Shown: piece by piece, positions 17,523 through 27,875 of the stretch
Layout of the letters: each line of letters opens with the position of its first letter
How positions within the stretch are numbered: position 1 is the stretch's first letter
Source of the DNA: Falsiroseomonas sp041690465
GTDB taxonomy: Bacteria > Pseudomonadota > Alphaproteobacteria > Acetobacterales > Acetobacteraceae
NCBI RefSeq assembly: GCF_041690465.1
Contig: NZ_JAWLHG010000023.1
Coordinates: 16,717-80,716, forward strand
Length of the DNA stretch: 64,000 nt
Reading direction: 5' to 3'
Made by a program: the position numbers and the translations under genes
The notes under the pieces: model-generated
The model's input: only the letters and a program-made list of their open reading frames with translations
The model's database searches: none
What the model was told of the DNA's origin: nothing

Positions 17523-17664
17523 CGGGCGCGGGTCCTGGGGGCGTGTTTTCGGGCGGTCTGGGCGCCGGCGCGGTGCCTGGGGCGAAAGCGTAGCGGAGGC
17601 CCGGGGTTGCCGTGAATGCCCGAGGGCTTCCTTCCTGCGCCCGCATTCGGTATGGAGGGCGGAC

Positions 17665-17741
17665 GGACCCGTAGCTCAGCTGGATAGAGCGTTGCCCTCC
17701 GAAGGCAAAGGTCGCACGTTCGAATCGTGTCGGGTCCGCCA
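17665..17741 (+). tRNA. tRNA-Arg (CCG)
   Basis: A 77-base cloverleaf with acceptor stem GGACCCG/CGGGTCC, D-arm GCTCAGCTGGATAGAGC, anticodon stem TTGCC/GGCAA around loop CTCCGAA (anticodon CCG), T-arm with GTTCGAATC, discriminator G and an encoded CCA. It reads CGG arginine codons. It stands at the left edge of a region rich in stress genes and pseudogenes, a usual integration target, though no integrase is seen. Confidence 0.97.
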
Positions 17742-17798
17742 ATCTTTCAATCGCGTACATGCTGATCGCCGCCCCGCTGTAGGGGGCTGGATCGCCGA

Positions 17799-17920
17799 AA
17801 GCTGCCGCCAAGCTACCGGGCCTTGGCCTTTTACGACGGTGTCGGCCATGCGGCGGGGCGTCGTTTTTCCCTGCTTTCAGGCGACTCCGGCCTCATCACC
17901 ATCAAGCTGCCGCCAAGCTA
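17799..17920. repeat. 17-base direct repeat pair downstream of tRNA-Arg
   Basis: AAGCTGCCGCCAAGCTA occurs at 17799-17815 and again at 17904-17920, 105 bases apart. Between and around them no gene is supported. It may be debris of a mobile element beside the tRNA or a chance duplication. The copies do not match the tRNA 3' end, so they are not simple attachment sites. Confidence 0.45.
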
Positions 17921-18010
17921 TCGCCTGCGCCCGAAACGGCGGGCGCCATAAGCAGACGGCCATGTCACGGTGGGCGGACGGTAAGCTGCAGCATCACGGC
18001 CAGCTTGGTG

Positions 18011-18349
18011 TGATGACGTGACGCCGAAGGTGCCGCGATCCGGTGCCTTCGGCCCGACCGGCCGCACCTGTCCCGCCGCCTCGACCGTGATCTCCTTCTT
18101 CTTGAGCCCGGTGAAGAAGCCGCGCGCCGTGTCCTTGTTCCAGCAGGTGGCCTCGTGGACCTGGGCCACAGTGGCGTCCTCCGCCCGCTACAGCATCGCC
18201 AGGACGGTCATCAGCTTCGTCCCCTCCCGCGGGCTCCGCGGGGCGGCCGGGTTGCGCGCCGACTTGCCGGCGAGGGCGGCACGCAGGGCGTCTATGGCGT
18301 CCGCCAGGTCGGGGCGCCCGTTTGCCTCGTCGGCGCAGGCCGCCAGCAC
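18011..18349 (-). pseudogene. Broken DUF3489 family gene
   Basis: Read on the minus strand from a GTG at 18349, the frame gives a helical N-terminus (RPDLADAIDALRAALAGK), then GTKLMTVLAML, an in-frame TAG at 18190-18188, then RAEDATVAQVHEATCWN and DTARGFFTGLKKKEITVEAA with the ending QVRPVGPKAPDRGTFGV. This matches the small winged-helix-like DUF3489 family, in which the stop position is normally a charged or Gln codon. One base change (CAG to TAG) would explain the break. It lies downstream of tRNA-Arg in otherwise non-coding DNA. Confidence 0.72.
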
Positions 18350-18668
18350 CCGTGCGCCGCATCACGCTGACTGCGCGGCACCCTCTCCTCCGCTGTCGCG
18401 GCGGCCTCGTCCTCCGGCGTGGGCGCGCCAGCGGCGGAGTTCGGCGCCGGGCCGTCAAACTGTTCGAACAATAGGGATCACTTCACAGTCTTGCCGCATC
18501 GAGACGCCTACCGGTCGCAGTACACAAGAACCGTACGCGCCCGGGATTACCAGGAGGTGTGACTCTTCCGGGTCCGATCATCCGGGTTTTATTTTTGAAG
18601 AGATCGAACGTTGGGCGGGGATGTGCGCTGGATCCTTTACGCTGCACCGCAGCAAAGGGGATTTCAGA

Positions 18669-19874
18669 ATGAATTTCAGAGCGATGATGCAAAGCGGTCC
18701 CGCCAAGGCCATTGAGCTGTTCTCGAAGCTGGCGGACACATCGGATGGCGCGGTGAAGACCAGGGAGAGGCTTTTCGCCGAACTCAAGGCCGAGCTTGAG
18801 CTCCACACCAGTCTCGAAGAACAGCACCTGTTTCCGATCCTCCGGAAGAACCCCGAGACCAAGGACCTGGTCGCGGACGCCATTCGGGAGAACAAGGAGC
18901 TTCGCGCGAAGCTGGACGAGCTCGACGCCCTGCCGAAGAACGATGAGACCTTCTCCGGCAAGCTTGCCGACCTCCAGAAGGCGTTCCGTCAGCACGCCCG
19001 CGACGAGAAGAAGGAACTGCTGCCGGCGGTGCAGCGCGCGCTCAGCGACGAGCAGGTGCAGGACGTGACCGAGCGGATGGAAGCCGGCCTCGCCGAAGCC
19101 GAGCAGGCGAAGCAGGACGAGGCGGAGGAGCGTCGCGCCAGGCAGCGCCAGGACCGTGAGCAGGCTGAATTCATGGCCCGCCAGGCAGAACTCCGCGTTG
19201 AGCAGGCCCAGACGGCGGAGCGCGAGCGTGCTGCCGCCGAGCAACGCGCACGCGCCGATGCGCGGCGGATGGCCGATGCCGCAGCCATGCCGGCCGCTGT
19301 CGCGGCCAAGGCTGCGGGCGAGACCGCCCGCCTTGCCACGGCGGCGTCCGCCGATGCGCGTGGACGCGCTCAGGCCCAGGCCTCCGCCCTGACGAACATG
19401 TTCATGTGGCCGTGGCTCGGCGCCATGCAGAACATGCCGAACCCGGGGAAGGCCACGCCGGCACGGGGCCCCTCCGGCATGGAGGAGGTGATCCCGCTCG
19501 GCGAGGAGGTCCTCGAGGTCGGCAAGCGCACCGAGAACCGCGGCACGGCGCGCATCCACCGCTTCGTCGTCGAAACGCCGGTCGAGCGACAGGTCACCCT
19601 GCAGAGCGAGAGGGTGGTCGTGGAACGCCGACGCCCCGTCAGCGACACGGCGACCGGGGAGATCCTGACGGAAGTCACGGTCGAAGTGGTCGAGACCGAG
19701 GAGGTCCCGACGGTCAGCAAGCGCATGCGGCTGCGCGAGGAGGTCGTTGTCAGGATGGAACGCACGCAGCGCGTCGAGACGGTGAGGGAGACGGTCCGCC
19801 GCGACGAGGTCGAGATCGAGCAGGCCGGCCGGAAGCGTGGCAACCAGCATCGCGCGGTAGCCGCCGAACACTGA
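18669..19874 (+). CDS. Hemerythrin-like/DUF2382 fusion, stress protein
   Basis: A 401-residue fusion. Residues 1-135 resemble a hemerythrin HHE four-helix domain: His46-x3-Glu50 in LELHTSLEEQHLFPIL and His109-x3-Glu113 in FRQHARDEKKELLP, but no histidine precedes His46, so the usual first iron ligand is missing. Residues 140-240 are an Ala/Glu/Arg-rich coiled coil. Residues 271-390 form a DUF2382 (YsnF/AvaK-like) domain with EEVIPLGEEVLEVGKR. ATG follows AAGGGG. Function is unknown; DUF2382 proteins are often stress-induced. A second DUF2382 gene lies 4.8 kb downstream. Confidence 0.85.
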   Translation: MNFRAMMQSGPAKAIELFSKLADTSDGAVKTRERLFAELKAELELHTSLEEQHLFPILRKNPETKDLVADAIRENKELRAKLDELDALPKNDETFSGKLADLQKAFRQHARDEKKELLPAVQRALSDEQVQDVTERMEAGLAEAEQAKQDEAEERRARQRQDREQAEFMARQAELRVEQAQTAERERAAAEQRARADARRMADAAAMPAAVAAKAAGETARLATAASADARGRAQAQASALTNMFMWPWLGAMQNMPNPGKATPARGPSGMEEVIPLGEEVLEVGKRTENRGTARIHRFVVETPVERQVTLQSERVVVERRRPVSDTATGEILTEVTVEVVETEEVPTVSKRMRLREEVVVRMERTQRVETVRETVRRDEVEIEQAGRKRGNQHRAVAAEH

Positions 19875-19897
19875 GGCGTCAGGCAACCAACCGACAA

Positions 19898-19940
19898 GCA
19901 GGCACCGAGCGATTCACTGCGACATCGGCTTGGTGCCTGC
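19898..19940. terminator. Hairpin after the hemerythrin/DUF2382 gene
   Basis: Arms GCAGGCACCGAGC and GCTTGGTGCCTGC pair at 12 of 13 positions around a 17-base loop, 23 bases after the stop codon. No T-run follows, so it may be a transcript-stabilising or rho-assisted stop rather than a classical intrinsic terminator. The rest of 19875-20172 shows no gene. Confidence 0.5.
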
Positions 19941-20172
19941 CTCGACCGGGACATGCGGATCCCTGACCGCGTCAGGGGCGGCCGGGGCACCGGCATCGTC
20001 TGCGCCAGGGATTTGTGCCCTGGCGCGCCCACCCCGGGGCGCACGCACTCGGGTCGGTCGGCTCGGCCTTGCAGCCACGGCGAAGGACGGCCTCGTCGCT
20101 TGCGGACAGAAACGGGGCTCTGCGTCAGGGCAGGAGGCTGCTGGCGGCAGCCTTGTTCGGCTGAGCTGCGCT

Positions 20173-21426
20173 TCAAGACCTCTCCGCCGGGGCCTGGCGG
20201 CGGTCCAGCCAGCGCATCGTCGGCGTCACCGTGATCCCATGCAGCATGATGGAAACGAGCACGGTGAAGCCCACCACCGCCCACAGCGCTTCCGCCTCCC
20301 AGAGATCGGCGCGGTTGACGGCGTAGGCGAGATAATAGAACGAGCCCAGGCCGCGGATGCCGAAGAAGGCGATCGCGACCCGCTCCCGCAGCGGGTGCCG
20401 TGCGCCGGCCAGCCCGATCAGGCCAGCCGCCGGACGCACCAGGAACAGGAAGGCAAGGCTCGCCAGCGCCCCCTCCAGGGTCAGCGCAGCGAGCAGTCCG
20501 CCGGCCAGCGCGCCGCCGAACAGCATCAGCAGCACCATCATCAGCAGCCGCTCGGTCTGTTCCGCGAAGTCATGCATGCGCTCGTGGAAAGCGTGCCGTC
20601 GCTCCGCGTCGCGCAGCGCCAGGGCAGCCACGAAGACGGCGACGAAGCCGTACCCATGCGCACCCTCGGCCAGACCATATGCGAGCAGCGTGGCACCCAG
20701 CGCAACGAACCCGTCGCCCGTGCGCGAGAGTTGCGCCCGGTTCGGAAGATGGAACATCAGCCAGCCGAGAGCGCGGCCGGTAGCCCAGCCGAGCATGCCT
20801 CCGGCGGCCAGCTTCCAACCGACATCCACCACGAGCCATTCCACCGCCCAGCCAGGCACGCCCGGCTCCGGGGGCTCGTTGAGTGCCAGGGCAAGCGCGA
20901 GGGCCAGGTTGACGAAGGGGAAGGCGAGCCCGTCGTTCAACCCCGCTTCGGAGGTCAGGGCGAAGCGCACCTCATCCTCCACGCCGGTGTCAGGCGGCCC
21001 GACCTGCACATCCGATGCCAGCACCGGGTCGGTCGGCGCCAGCACTGCGCCGAGCAGCAGCGCCGCGGCAACGCCGAGGCCCAGCCACGCATAGCCGACC
21101 AGCGCGATCCCGAGAATCGAGAGTGGCATGGAGATCGCGAGCAGTCGCCAGGTCAGGTTCCAGGATCGCCAGCCCAGCCGGCGATCCAGCTTGAGCCCCG
21201 ATCCCATGAGAGCCACGATGACGATGACCTCGGTCAGGCGCTCCGTCGCAACCGGGAAGCGGAGCGGCAGCGGCTCCTCTCCACCCACCACATGGAACAG
21301 GCCGAAGCCGAGCCCGACGCAGACCATCGGGAGGGACAGCGGCAGTTCCTTCAGCGCCATCGGCAGCCAGGCGACGAGCAGTATCAGCGCGCCGGCGCCC
21401 GTCAGGAGCAGGATATAGGGGTCCAA
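20173..21426 (-). CDS. Na+/H+ (cation/proton) antiporter, CPA1 family
   Basis: A 417-residue membrane antiporter with about twelve helices. The family's ion-binding segment is seen in AVLAPTDPVLASDV near residue 130 and the helix SEAGLNDGLAFPFVNLALA (ND motif) near residue 160; GIRGLGSFYYLAYA near residue 360 matches the conserved arginine helix. It expels sodium or potassium in exchange for protons and would help in salt or pH stress. A stand-alone gene with no visible regulator next to it. Confidence 0.92.
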   Translation of the reverse strand: MDPYILLLTGAGALILLVAWLPMALKELPLSLPMVCVGLGFGLFHVVGGEEPLPLRFPVATERLTEVIVIVALMGSGLKLDRRLGWRSWNLTWRLLAISMPLSILGIALVGYAWLGLGVAAALLLGAVLAPTDPVLASDVQVGPPDTGVEDEVRFALTSEAGLNDGLAFPFVNLALALALALNEPPEPGVPGWAVEWLVVDVGWKLAAGGMLGWATGRALGWLMFHLPNRAQLSRTGDGFVALGATLLAYGLAEGAHGYGFVAVFVAALALRDAERRHAFHERMHDFAEQTERLLMMVLLMLFGGALAGGLLAALTLEGALASLAFLFLVRPAAGLIGLAGARHPLRERVAIAFFGIRGLGSFYYLAYAVNRADLWEAEALWAVVGFTVLVSIMLHGITVTPTMRWLDRRQAPAERS

Positions 21427-21862
21427 GCGCTGCGCCTTCTCGGTACGGTTTCAGCCGGAGATCCGAACGCCCGGCAGGGCCTGCAGTCGCCGCCGAGGCG
21501 TCGCGCAAGCTGCCTGGAGCCACCGTGGATGTGGTGGACCTTACCGGCATGACGTGTGGCATGCTGATCTCATAGTGATGCGCCGCCCGTTCGAGGTTGC
21601 CGATCTTGTCCGCGGCGACAGGGAGGCGAGGGCGCCCTCGCTGTGAAGCCCGTGGTGCATCCGCGCACAGCGGATCGCCGATCTTGCGCCGTGCCGCCGG
21701 CCCTCGGCGATGCCATCTGTCCGTGGGCTTGTCGGCCCCGGCATCCGCGGGTCGAACTGCGAACGGGAGGACAGCGGCCTTGCCCGACCTGTTGGACCAT
21801 CGGCCTTGCGGCCTGCCCGGCCGCGCCGGCACAACGTGCGTCCTCCGCCTTCCGAGTCAGCC
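21427..21862. other. 436-base stretch without a supported gene
   Basis: No frame here has family signatures, a ribosome-binding site and plausible length together. The right part may hold the promoter and leader of the OsmC gene. A longer N-terminus for OsmC starting at 21710 is open but low-complexity and unlike the family. Confidence 0.5.
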
Positions 21863-22315
21863 GTGAGCCCGTCGCGCACGCTGCACTGCCGGACGGCCGT
21901 CGGAGGGCGCTTCCGCCTGACGAACCATATCCGCGACCTGCCGCCGATCGTCCTGGATGAGCCGGGTGGCCTTCCCGCCCCGGATTCGACGCCGCAGCCG
22001 CTCGATATCCTGCTTGCCGCGCTCGGCTCCTGCCTCGCCAGCGCGATCCGGGCGAATGCGATGGCGCAGGGCATCGTCATCTCAGCCCTCGCGCTTGATG
22101 TGGAAGCGGATCTTGCCAAGGCGCCGATGGACGAGGTGCATCCACCGCCGCTCGGCTTCGACGAGGTGCGCGTCACCGTGCATATCAACGCGGACGCCCC
22201 GCAGGAGGCCCTGACCGCGCTCATCGCACGCGCAACGCTGCGCTCGCAGGTGGCCAGCACGCTGCATGACGGAACGCAGCTCAGCGTCGCCCTGTCATCC
22301 CCGACAGGCCCCTGA
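21863..22315 (+). CDS. OsmC family protein
   Basis: A 150-residue OsmC/Ohr-type protein. The diagnostic part is PQPLDILLAALGSCLASAIRANAMAQGI, in which the Cys of GSCLA is the conserved peroxidatic or resolving-type residue, followed by the strand ISALALDVEADL and the LTALIARATLRSQVASTL end. OsmC proteins reduce organic hydroperoxides or have no known activity; the second Cys of Ohr enzymes is not evident, so peroxidase activity is uncertain. GTG at 21863 is the best family-length start. It overlaps the convergent LysR gene by 21 bases. Confidence 0.82.
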   Translation: MSPSRTLHCRTAVGGRFRLTNHIRDLPPIVLDEPGGLPAPDSTPQPLDILLAALGSCLASAIRANAMAQGIVISALALDVEADLAKAPMDEVHPPPLGFDEVRVTVHINADAPQEALTALIARATLRSQVASTLHDGTQLSVALSSPTGP

Positions 22316-23239
22316 GGAGGGACCGCCGGAGCCCCGACGCCCCGGCGGATCCAGCTCGTCGGCGCGGTCGCGGAAGGCGGCGGCGACGGCGTCCAGCACC
22401 AGGCGGATCCTCGGCGTCCTGCGGTTATCCTTGTGCACGGCGAGCCAGATCCCGACCGCGGCAGACTGCACCTGCGGCGCGTCGAGCCGCCGGAGTTGCG
22501 TGCCGAAGGCGTCGCCGCGCAGGCGCGCCAGGCATGCGATGCCCGCGCCGCAGAGTGCTGCCCGCAATTGCGCCCCCGGACTGTCGGTCCTGAGCGCCAC
22601 GGTGGCGCGCGGCGCGATCTCCGCCACCCAGGCGGCAAGCTGCGGCGCCTCCGCCCCGTCGAGGCTCGCCACCAGGCGGTGGCCGGCGCAGCCGGCGCCG
22701 AAATCCGGTTCGCCGTGGCGCTCCAGATAGGCGGGGCTGGCATAGAGGCCGTATGCAAGGCTTCCGATCCGCCGCACCACCAGGTCGTGCCCCTCGAACG
22801 GGGCGAGGCGCACGGCGATGTCGGCCTCTCGCATGGCGAGGCTGAGATGTCGTACATCGGCGACCAGTTCGAGCGCGACCTCCGGGCTGCCGATCTGCAA
22901 GGCCACGGCGCAGCGCACAAGGACGTGGCTGGCCAGCGTCTCGACCGCGGTGACGCGGACCACGCCCTCGAGCTGCGCGTCCCGTCCGCCGACGGTCCGC
23001 TCGACTGCGAGCAACTCCGCCTCGACGCGCTCGGCCTGGCCCATGATCGCCTCGCCGGCGAGCGTCGGCACGTAGCCCTCCGGCGTGCGGTGCAGCAGCC
23101 TGGCGCCGAGACCGCTCTCGAGGGAGGCGAGGCGGCGCCCGACTGTCGATTGCGTCACGCGCAACTCACGCGCCGCCGCGGAGAGGCTCCGCAGGCGTGC
23201 GATCGCGAGGAAGAAGCGAAGATCATCCCAGTCCAGCAA
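22295..23239 (-). CDS. LysR family transcriptional regulator
   Basis: A regulator of about 314 residues with an N-terminal winged helix: LDWDDLRFFLAIARLRSLS, AARELRVTQSTVGRRLASLE and GARLLHRTPEGYVPT, the standard LysR DNA-binding unit, then a periplasmic-binding-like effector domain. The start is uncertain: TTG at 23239 gives the usual LysR N-terminus, while GTG at 23272 and TTG at 23293 are also open. It is convergent with the OsmC gene, so the usual divergent target is not obvious. Confidence 0.88.
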   Translation of the reverse strand: MLDWDDLRFFLAIARLRSLSAAARELRVTQSTVGRRLASLESGLGARLLHRTPEGYVPTLAGEAIMGQAERVEAELLAVERTVGGRDAQLEGVVRVTAVETLASHVLVRCAVALQIGSPEVALELVADVRHLSLAMREADIAVRLAPFEGHDLVVRRIGSLAYGLYASPAYLERHGEPDFGAGCAGHRLVASLDGAEAPQLAAWVAEIAPRATVALRTDSPGAQLRAALCGAGIACLARLRGDAFGTQLRRLDAPQVQSAAVGIWLAVHKDNRRTPRIRLVLDAVAAAFRDRADELDPPGRRGSGGPSSGACRG

Positions 23240-23329
23240 CGGCGCCGCCCATGCCTGCAGCCCACCGCTCACCGGCGAGGCGCAGGCCGGCAACGAGGCG
23301 GCGCCGCGGCGGTTCGGTCCGCCGGGCGG

Positions 23330-23530
23330 TCAGTCGTCCTCGCGCGGGGCGTCCGGCGTCTCCGATCCGCCCTCGGCGTCACTGCCGGGGAGGGGCGCGA
23401 GCCGGTGGCTTTCCCGGATGAGTGCCAGGGCGTCGCGCGAGGGCGCCTCCCAGTCGCCGCCATTGGCGGCATGCAGCGCCTGCAGCCGCGGCGCCAGCCG
23501 TGTCACGAGGTCCGCATCTCCGTTCTTCAT
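23330..23530 (-). CDS. Small conserved-looking protein, unknown function
   Basis: Not recognised. A 66-residue soluble protein, MKNGDADLVTRLAPRLQALH followed by a GGDWEAPSRDALALIRESHRL-type helix and an acidic tail. The ATG at 23530 has an AAAGGA ribosome-binding site at good spacing, which supports a real gene despite its small size. It lies between the LysR gene and the PhnA-like membrane protein, both read in the same direction. Confidence 0.6.
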   Translation of the reverse strand: MKNGDADLVTRLAPRLQALHAANGGDWEAPSRDALALIRESHRLAPLPGSDAEGGSETPDAPREDD

Positions 23531-23603
23531 CGGCCTGTCCTTTCTTGGCTGCTGTCGGGAAGAGGGCGAGGCAACAAGGATCCTGCCTCGCCCTTGTTGC
23601 CGT

Positions 23604-24530
23604 TCAGGAGACGCGCGGGGCCATGCCGGGGGCCTCTGCGCGCACGGCCACCCAGTCGCGGGTGCCGCGCCGGGCGCCGAACACCGCCGCAACCGCACCC
23701 AGCAGCAGCGCCGCGAAGGCGCCGAAGCCGCCGATCGACGTGGCGCGTGCCGTCGCATCGGCCGCCTCGCGGGCCTGCTGCGCAGCTTCGGCCGCAGTGC
23801 GCTGTGCCTGCTCCTCGACGCTCTGGACGCGCCTGGCAGCCTCCTCCGCGGGGATGTTGGACTGGGCCGCGACCAGCGCGTTCAGCCGTGTCCGTTCCTC
23901 GTCGGTGAAGGCGCCATTCGCGGCGCGGCGCGTGAGCAGGGAGGCGATCTCCGTACCGCGCTGCTCCGTCGTCATGGCGGCGGGATCGTTCCCGGTGCCG
24001 AGCAGGGTGTCCTGTGCGCGCTGCAGCAGCGCCTCGGGGCTCGCCTGGCCTGCCACGGCCGACACGGCGGATCCGACCCCGCTCGCCGCGCTGCCGGCGA
24101 TGCTCGACGCCGTGGAAGCGGCGGTGGAGACCGCACCGGCAACCAGGTTGCCGAGCAGCGTGGCGGATACGAGGAAGGCGATCGCCCAGACCGCCAGGCC
24201 GTGCAGCACGCCATCCGTTCCATCGGCGCTGCCGGAGAGGCGCGCGGCCGTGTAGCCGCCGACCGCGAGGGCGATCGTGCTGGCGACGACCAGCCACGCG
24301 ACCGCCCCGATGCCGAGGCTCGCCGCATCGGGCGTCGCCCGGCCGGCCGCGTCCACCGTGGCCGCCCCGATCGCGGCGCCGAGGATGTTGAGCATCGCCG
24401 CGATCGCTGCCGCGATGACGCCGCCCGCCAGCACGGCGCCCCAGGAGACGCGGGAGGGCAGCGCCGGCCCGCCTTCCGGCAGCGCGACGCCAGCATGGGC
24501 GTGGGCCAAGGTCTCAGTGTGGGCAGGCAT
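23604..24530 (-). CDS. Membrane protein of the type often annotated PhnA-like
   Basis: A 308-residue protein with membrane helices near residues 30-60 (VSWGAVLAGGVIAAAIAAML), 75-95 and 105-130, an Ala/Gln-rich soluble coiled region (about 150-270) and one C-terminal helix (FAALLLGAVAAVFGARRG). The pattern resembles proteins annotated PhnA-like in rhizobia and Roseomonas relatives, a name not based on function. ATG at 24530 follows GAAGGAT. It is divergent from a DUF2382 gene across 173 bases, so the two may share stress control. Confidence 0.72.
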   Translation of the reverse strand: MPAHTETLAHAHAGVALPEGGPALPSRVSWGAVLAGGVIAAAIAAMLNILGAAIGAATVDAAGRATPDAASLGIGAVAWLVVASTIALAVGGYTAARLSGSADGTDGVLHGLAVWAIAFLVSATLLGNLVAGAVSTAASTASSIAGSAASGVGSAVSAVAGQASPEALLQRAQDTLLGTGNDPAAMTTEQRGTEIASLLTRRAANGAFTDEERTRLNALVAAQSNIPAEEAARRVQSVEEQAQRTAAEAAQQAREAADATARATSIGGFGAFAALLLGAVAAVFGARRGTRDWVAVRAEAPGMAPRVS

Positions 24531-24703
24531 GGCTGTGCGATCCTTCTCGTCGGCACCCGCAACGCGCATGCCCTGCTCCCGGCAGCGCAGAATCGACGCA
24601 TGGCTGCTGCCCGGCTTTCGGGCCGCACGCATCGCCTGCGCCGGCGTTGAGCACCCGAACACCCGGCGAGATGTGGCCGGATGCCTCCTGGAGTGCAGCC
24701 GAC

Positions 24704-25171
24704 GTGACAGAGCGCAGGCCCGAAGCGACCGCTCAGGCGATTCCCCTGCTTGAGGAACACCTGACCCTGGGCCACCGGCGGGTGGAGACCGGGCGCGTGC
24801 GCGTCCACCTCGCCACCACGACGGAGGAGGCGCGACTGCGCGAGCCGGCATGGCACGAGCGGGTCGAGATCCAGCGCGTCGCCATCGGTCGCGAGGTCGC
24901 CGAGGCGCCTGGAATCCGCGAGGAGGAGGATGGCGCCGTCCTCGTCGTGCCCGTGCTGGAAGAGATCCTGGTGACGGAGCGGCGGATCGTCCTCAAGGAG
25001 GAGATCCGGATCCGCCGCGTCAGGACGAGCGAAACCATCGAGAAGACCGTCGCGCTGCACAGCCAGACCGCGACGGTCGAGCGCCTGCCGCCCGCGCCGC
25101 GGGACGGGCCGGAAAGCCAGACACGCCGCGACGGCGGCAACGGAGACGATGCAGGAACGCCACGGCCCTGA
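24704..25171 (+). CDS. DUF2382 (YsnF/AvaK-like) domain protein
   Basis: A 155-residue single-domain protein. It starts TERRPEATAQAIPLLEEHL and continues GHRRVETGRVRVHLATTTEE, with a second strand-rich half VVPVLEEILVTERRIVLKEE, the two-half pattern of DUF2382 proteins that bind or accompany stress responses. GTG at 24704 follows GGAG; an ATG at 24671 is also open. The same reading frame continues past the TGA stop into a remnant of another stress protein. Confidence 0.8.
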   Translation: MTERRPEATAQAIPLLEEHLTLGHRRVETGRVRVHLATTTEEARLREPAWHERVEIQRVAIGREVAEAPGIREEEDGAVLVVPVLEEILVTERRIVLKEEIRIRRVRTSETIEKTVALHSQTATVERLPPAPRDGPESQTRRDGGNGDDAGTPRP

Positions 25172-25413
25172 CCGTCCATCCATGATGCACGCGCCGAGGC
25201 GGATGGCGCCGCGAGCCCCCTGGTGCGCGAAGCCGGCGCTGTCCCTTCGGATGTGAGCGTCATCGAACGGGAGGCGGAGAACACCGGCTCCGACGCCGCC
25301 GGGGACACCGGCTTCCTTGCTTCCTTGCGGAACATGTTCATGCCGGACGAGGACCGCGGGACCTGTTGCGAGGCGATCCGCCGCGCCGGCTTCCTGCTGA
25401 CCGCGCAACTCGA
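25172..25413 (+). pseudogene. Remnant of a YflT/GspM-type stress protein
   Basis: In frame with the upstream DUF2382 gene but after its TGA. The translated stretch IHDARAEADGAASPLVREAG, then DTGFLASLRNMFMPDEDRG and AIRRAGFLLTAQL, corresponds to the N-terminal segment found in larger general-stress proteins that carry DUF2382 at their C-terminus. There is no start codon with a ribosome-binding site, and the sequence decays after LLTAQL. It is read as a truncated copy left by rearrangement. Confidence 0.55.
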
Positions 25414-25613
25414 GCAGTCCGGAATGTCCAGCGAAGCGGCGCCCGCCGTTCCCGCCGGACCTGCGCCCGGTTCCAGCTCGCCTTCCACCCTGCCGGGCCT
25501 CGGCCGCAACTCCCGCACGTCGCCGACCATACTCTCGCCATCCGTTTGCCACCCGGCCGGATGGCGAGTGACGCTTCAGCCGCCAGGCGAGCCTGCCGCT
25601 CTACCGTTTCCGT

Positions 25614-25644
25614 CTTGTAAGCAACCTACGGCTCCCCCATCTGA
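25614..25644 (+). promoter_or_regulatory. Sigma32 (RpoH)-type promoter of groES-groEL
   Basis: A -35 box CTTGTAA at 25614-25620 and a -10 box CCCCATCT beginning at 25635, separated by 14 bases, match the heat-shock consensus CTTGAA and CCCCAT with proper spacing. The CIRCE element begins one or two bases after this promoter. Assignment by consensus only. Confidence 0.72.
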
Positions 25645-25645
25645 C

Positions 25646-25672
25646 TTGGCACTCCCAAGCGCAGAGTGCCAA
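25646..25672. promoter_or_regulatory. CIRCE operator (HrcA binding site)
   Basis: Perfect nine-base arms TTGGCACTC and GAGTGCCAA around a nine-base spacer, the exact architecture of CIRCE elements bound by the HrcA repressor. It lies 79 bases upstream of groES and just after the sigma32-like promoter, giving repression by HrcA together with heat-shock activation. Confidence 0.95.
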
Positions 25673-25750
25673 GTGCCCTCGATCGAGGGCCCGGCCCGTG
25701 CGGACGGGTAAGCAGACCAGCCACGTTGCTGGCACCGCAGAGTTCCAGCC

Positions 25751-26068
25751 ATGACATTCCGTCCGCTGCACGACCGTGTCGTCGTGCGACGCATCGACGC
25801 CGAGCAGAAGAGCTCCGGCGGCATCATCATTCCAGATACCGCGCAGGAAAAGCCGATGCAGGGCGAGGTCGTCGCAGCCGGGCCGGGGGCGCGCAATGAC
25901 CGCGGCGACCTCGTCGCACTCGACGTGAAGCCGGGCGACCGCGTGCTCTTCGGCAAGTGGTCGGGCACCGAAGTCAAGGTCGGCGGCGAGGATCTGCTGG
26001 TCATGAAGGAATCGGACCTCATGGGCGTGCTCCTGGACGCCCCGGCGGTGGCGAAGAAGGCAGCCTGA
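25751..26068 (+). CDS. groES: Co-chaperonin GroES
   Basis: A 105-residue co-chaperonin that caps the GroEL ring. It starts TFRPLHDRVVVRRIDAEQ, holds the mobile loop SSGGIIIPDTAQEKPMQG and the VLFGKWSGTEVKVGGEDLL roof segment. It is a few residues longer than usual because of an Ala/Lys tail. Fifty-one bases before groEL and under the CIRCE element. Confidence 0.97.
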   Translation: MTFRPLHDRVVVRRIDAEQKSSGGIIIPDTAQEKPMQGEVVAAGPGARNDRGDLVALDVKPGDRVLFGKWSGTEVKVGGEDLLVMKESDLMGVLLDAPAVAKKAA

Positions 26069-26119
26069 CGTGCCTTCCGGCCACGCCGCCACACAGATCT
26101 GATCAGGAAACACATCCCC

Positions 26120-27742
<1,623 letters not shown>

Positions 27743-27875
27743 ACGGTTCGTCTCTGGCGGGCGGCGCGGTGTCGCTGCAAGCCGGAGGCGGTCTCGGCAC
27801 CGGCGGCCGGCGGTAGCCCCCAAGGCCGGCGCCGCGTCGCTGCTGGTCTCTTCCAACCGAACTGGAGCGCAGCGC

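Noticed and set aside
17665..18350. Integrase-based genomic island at tRNA-Arg
   Set aside because: No integrase gene or repeat of the tRNA 3' end was found in the window, so an island is only suggested by gene content.
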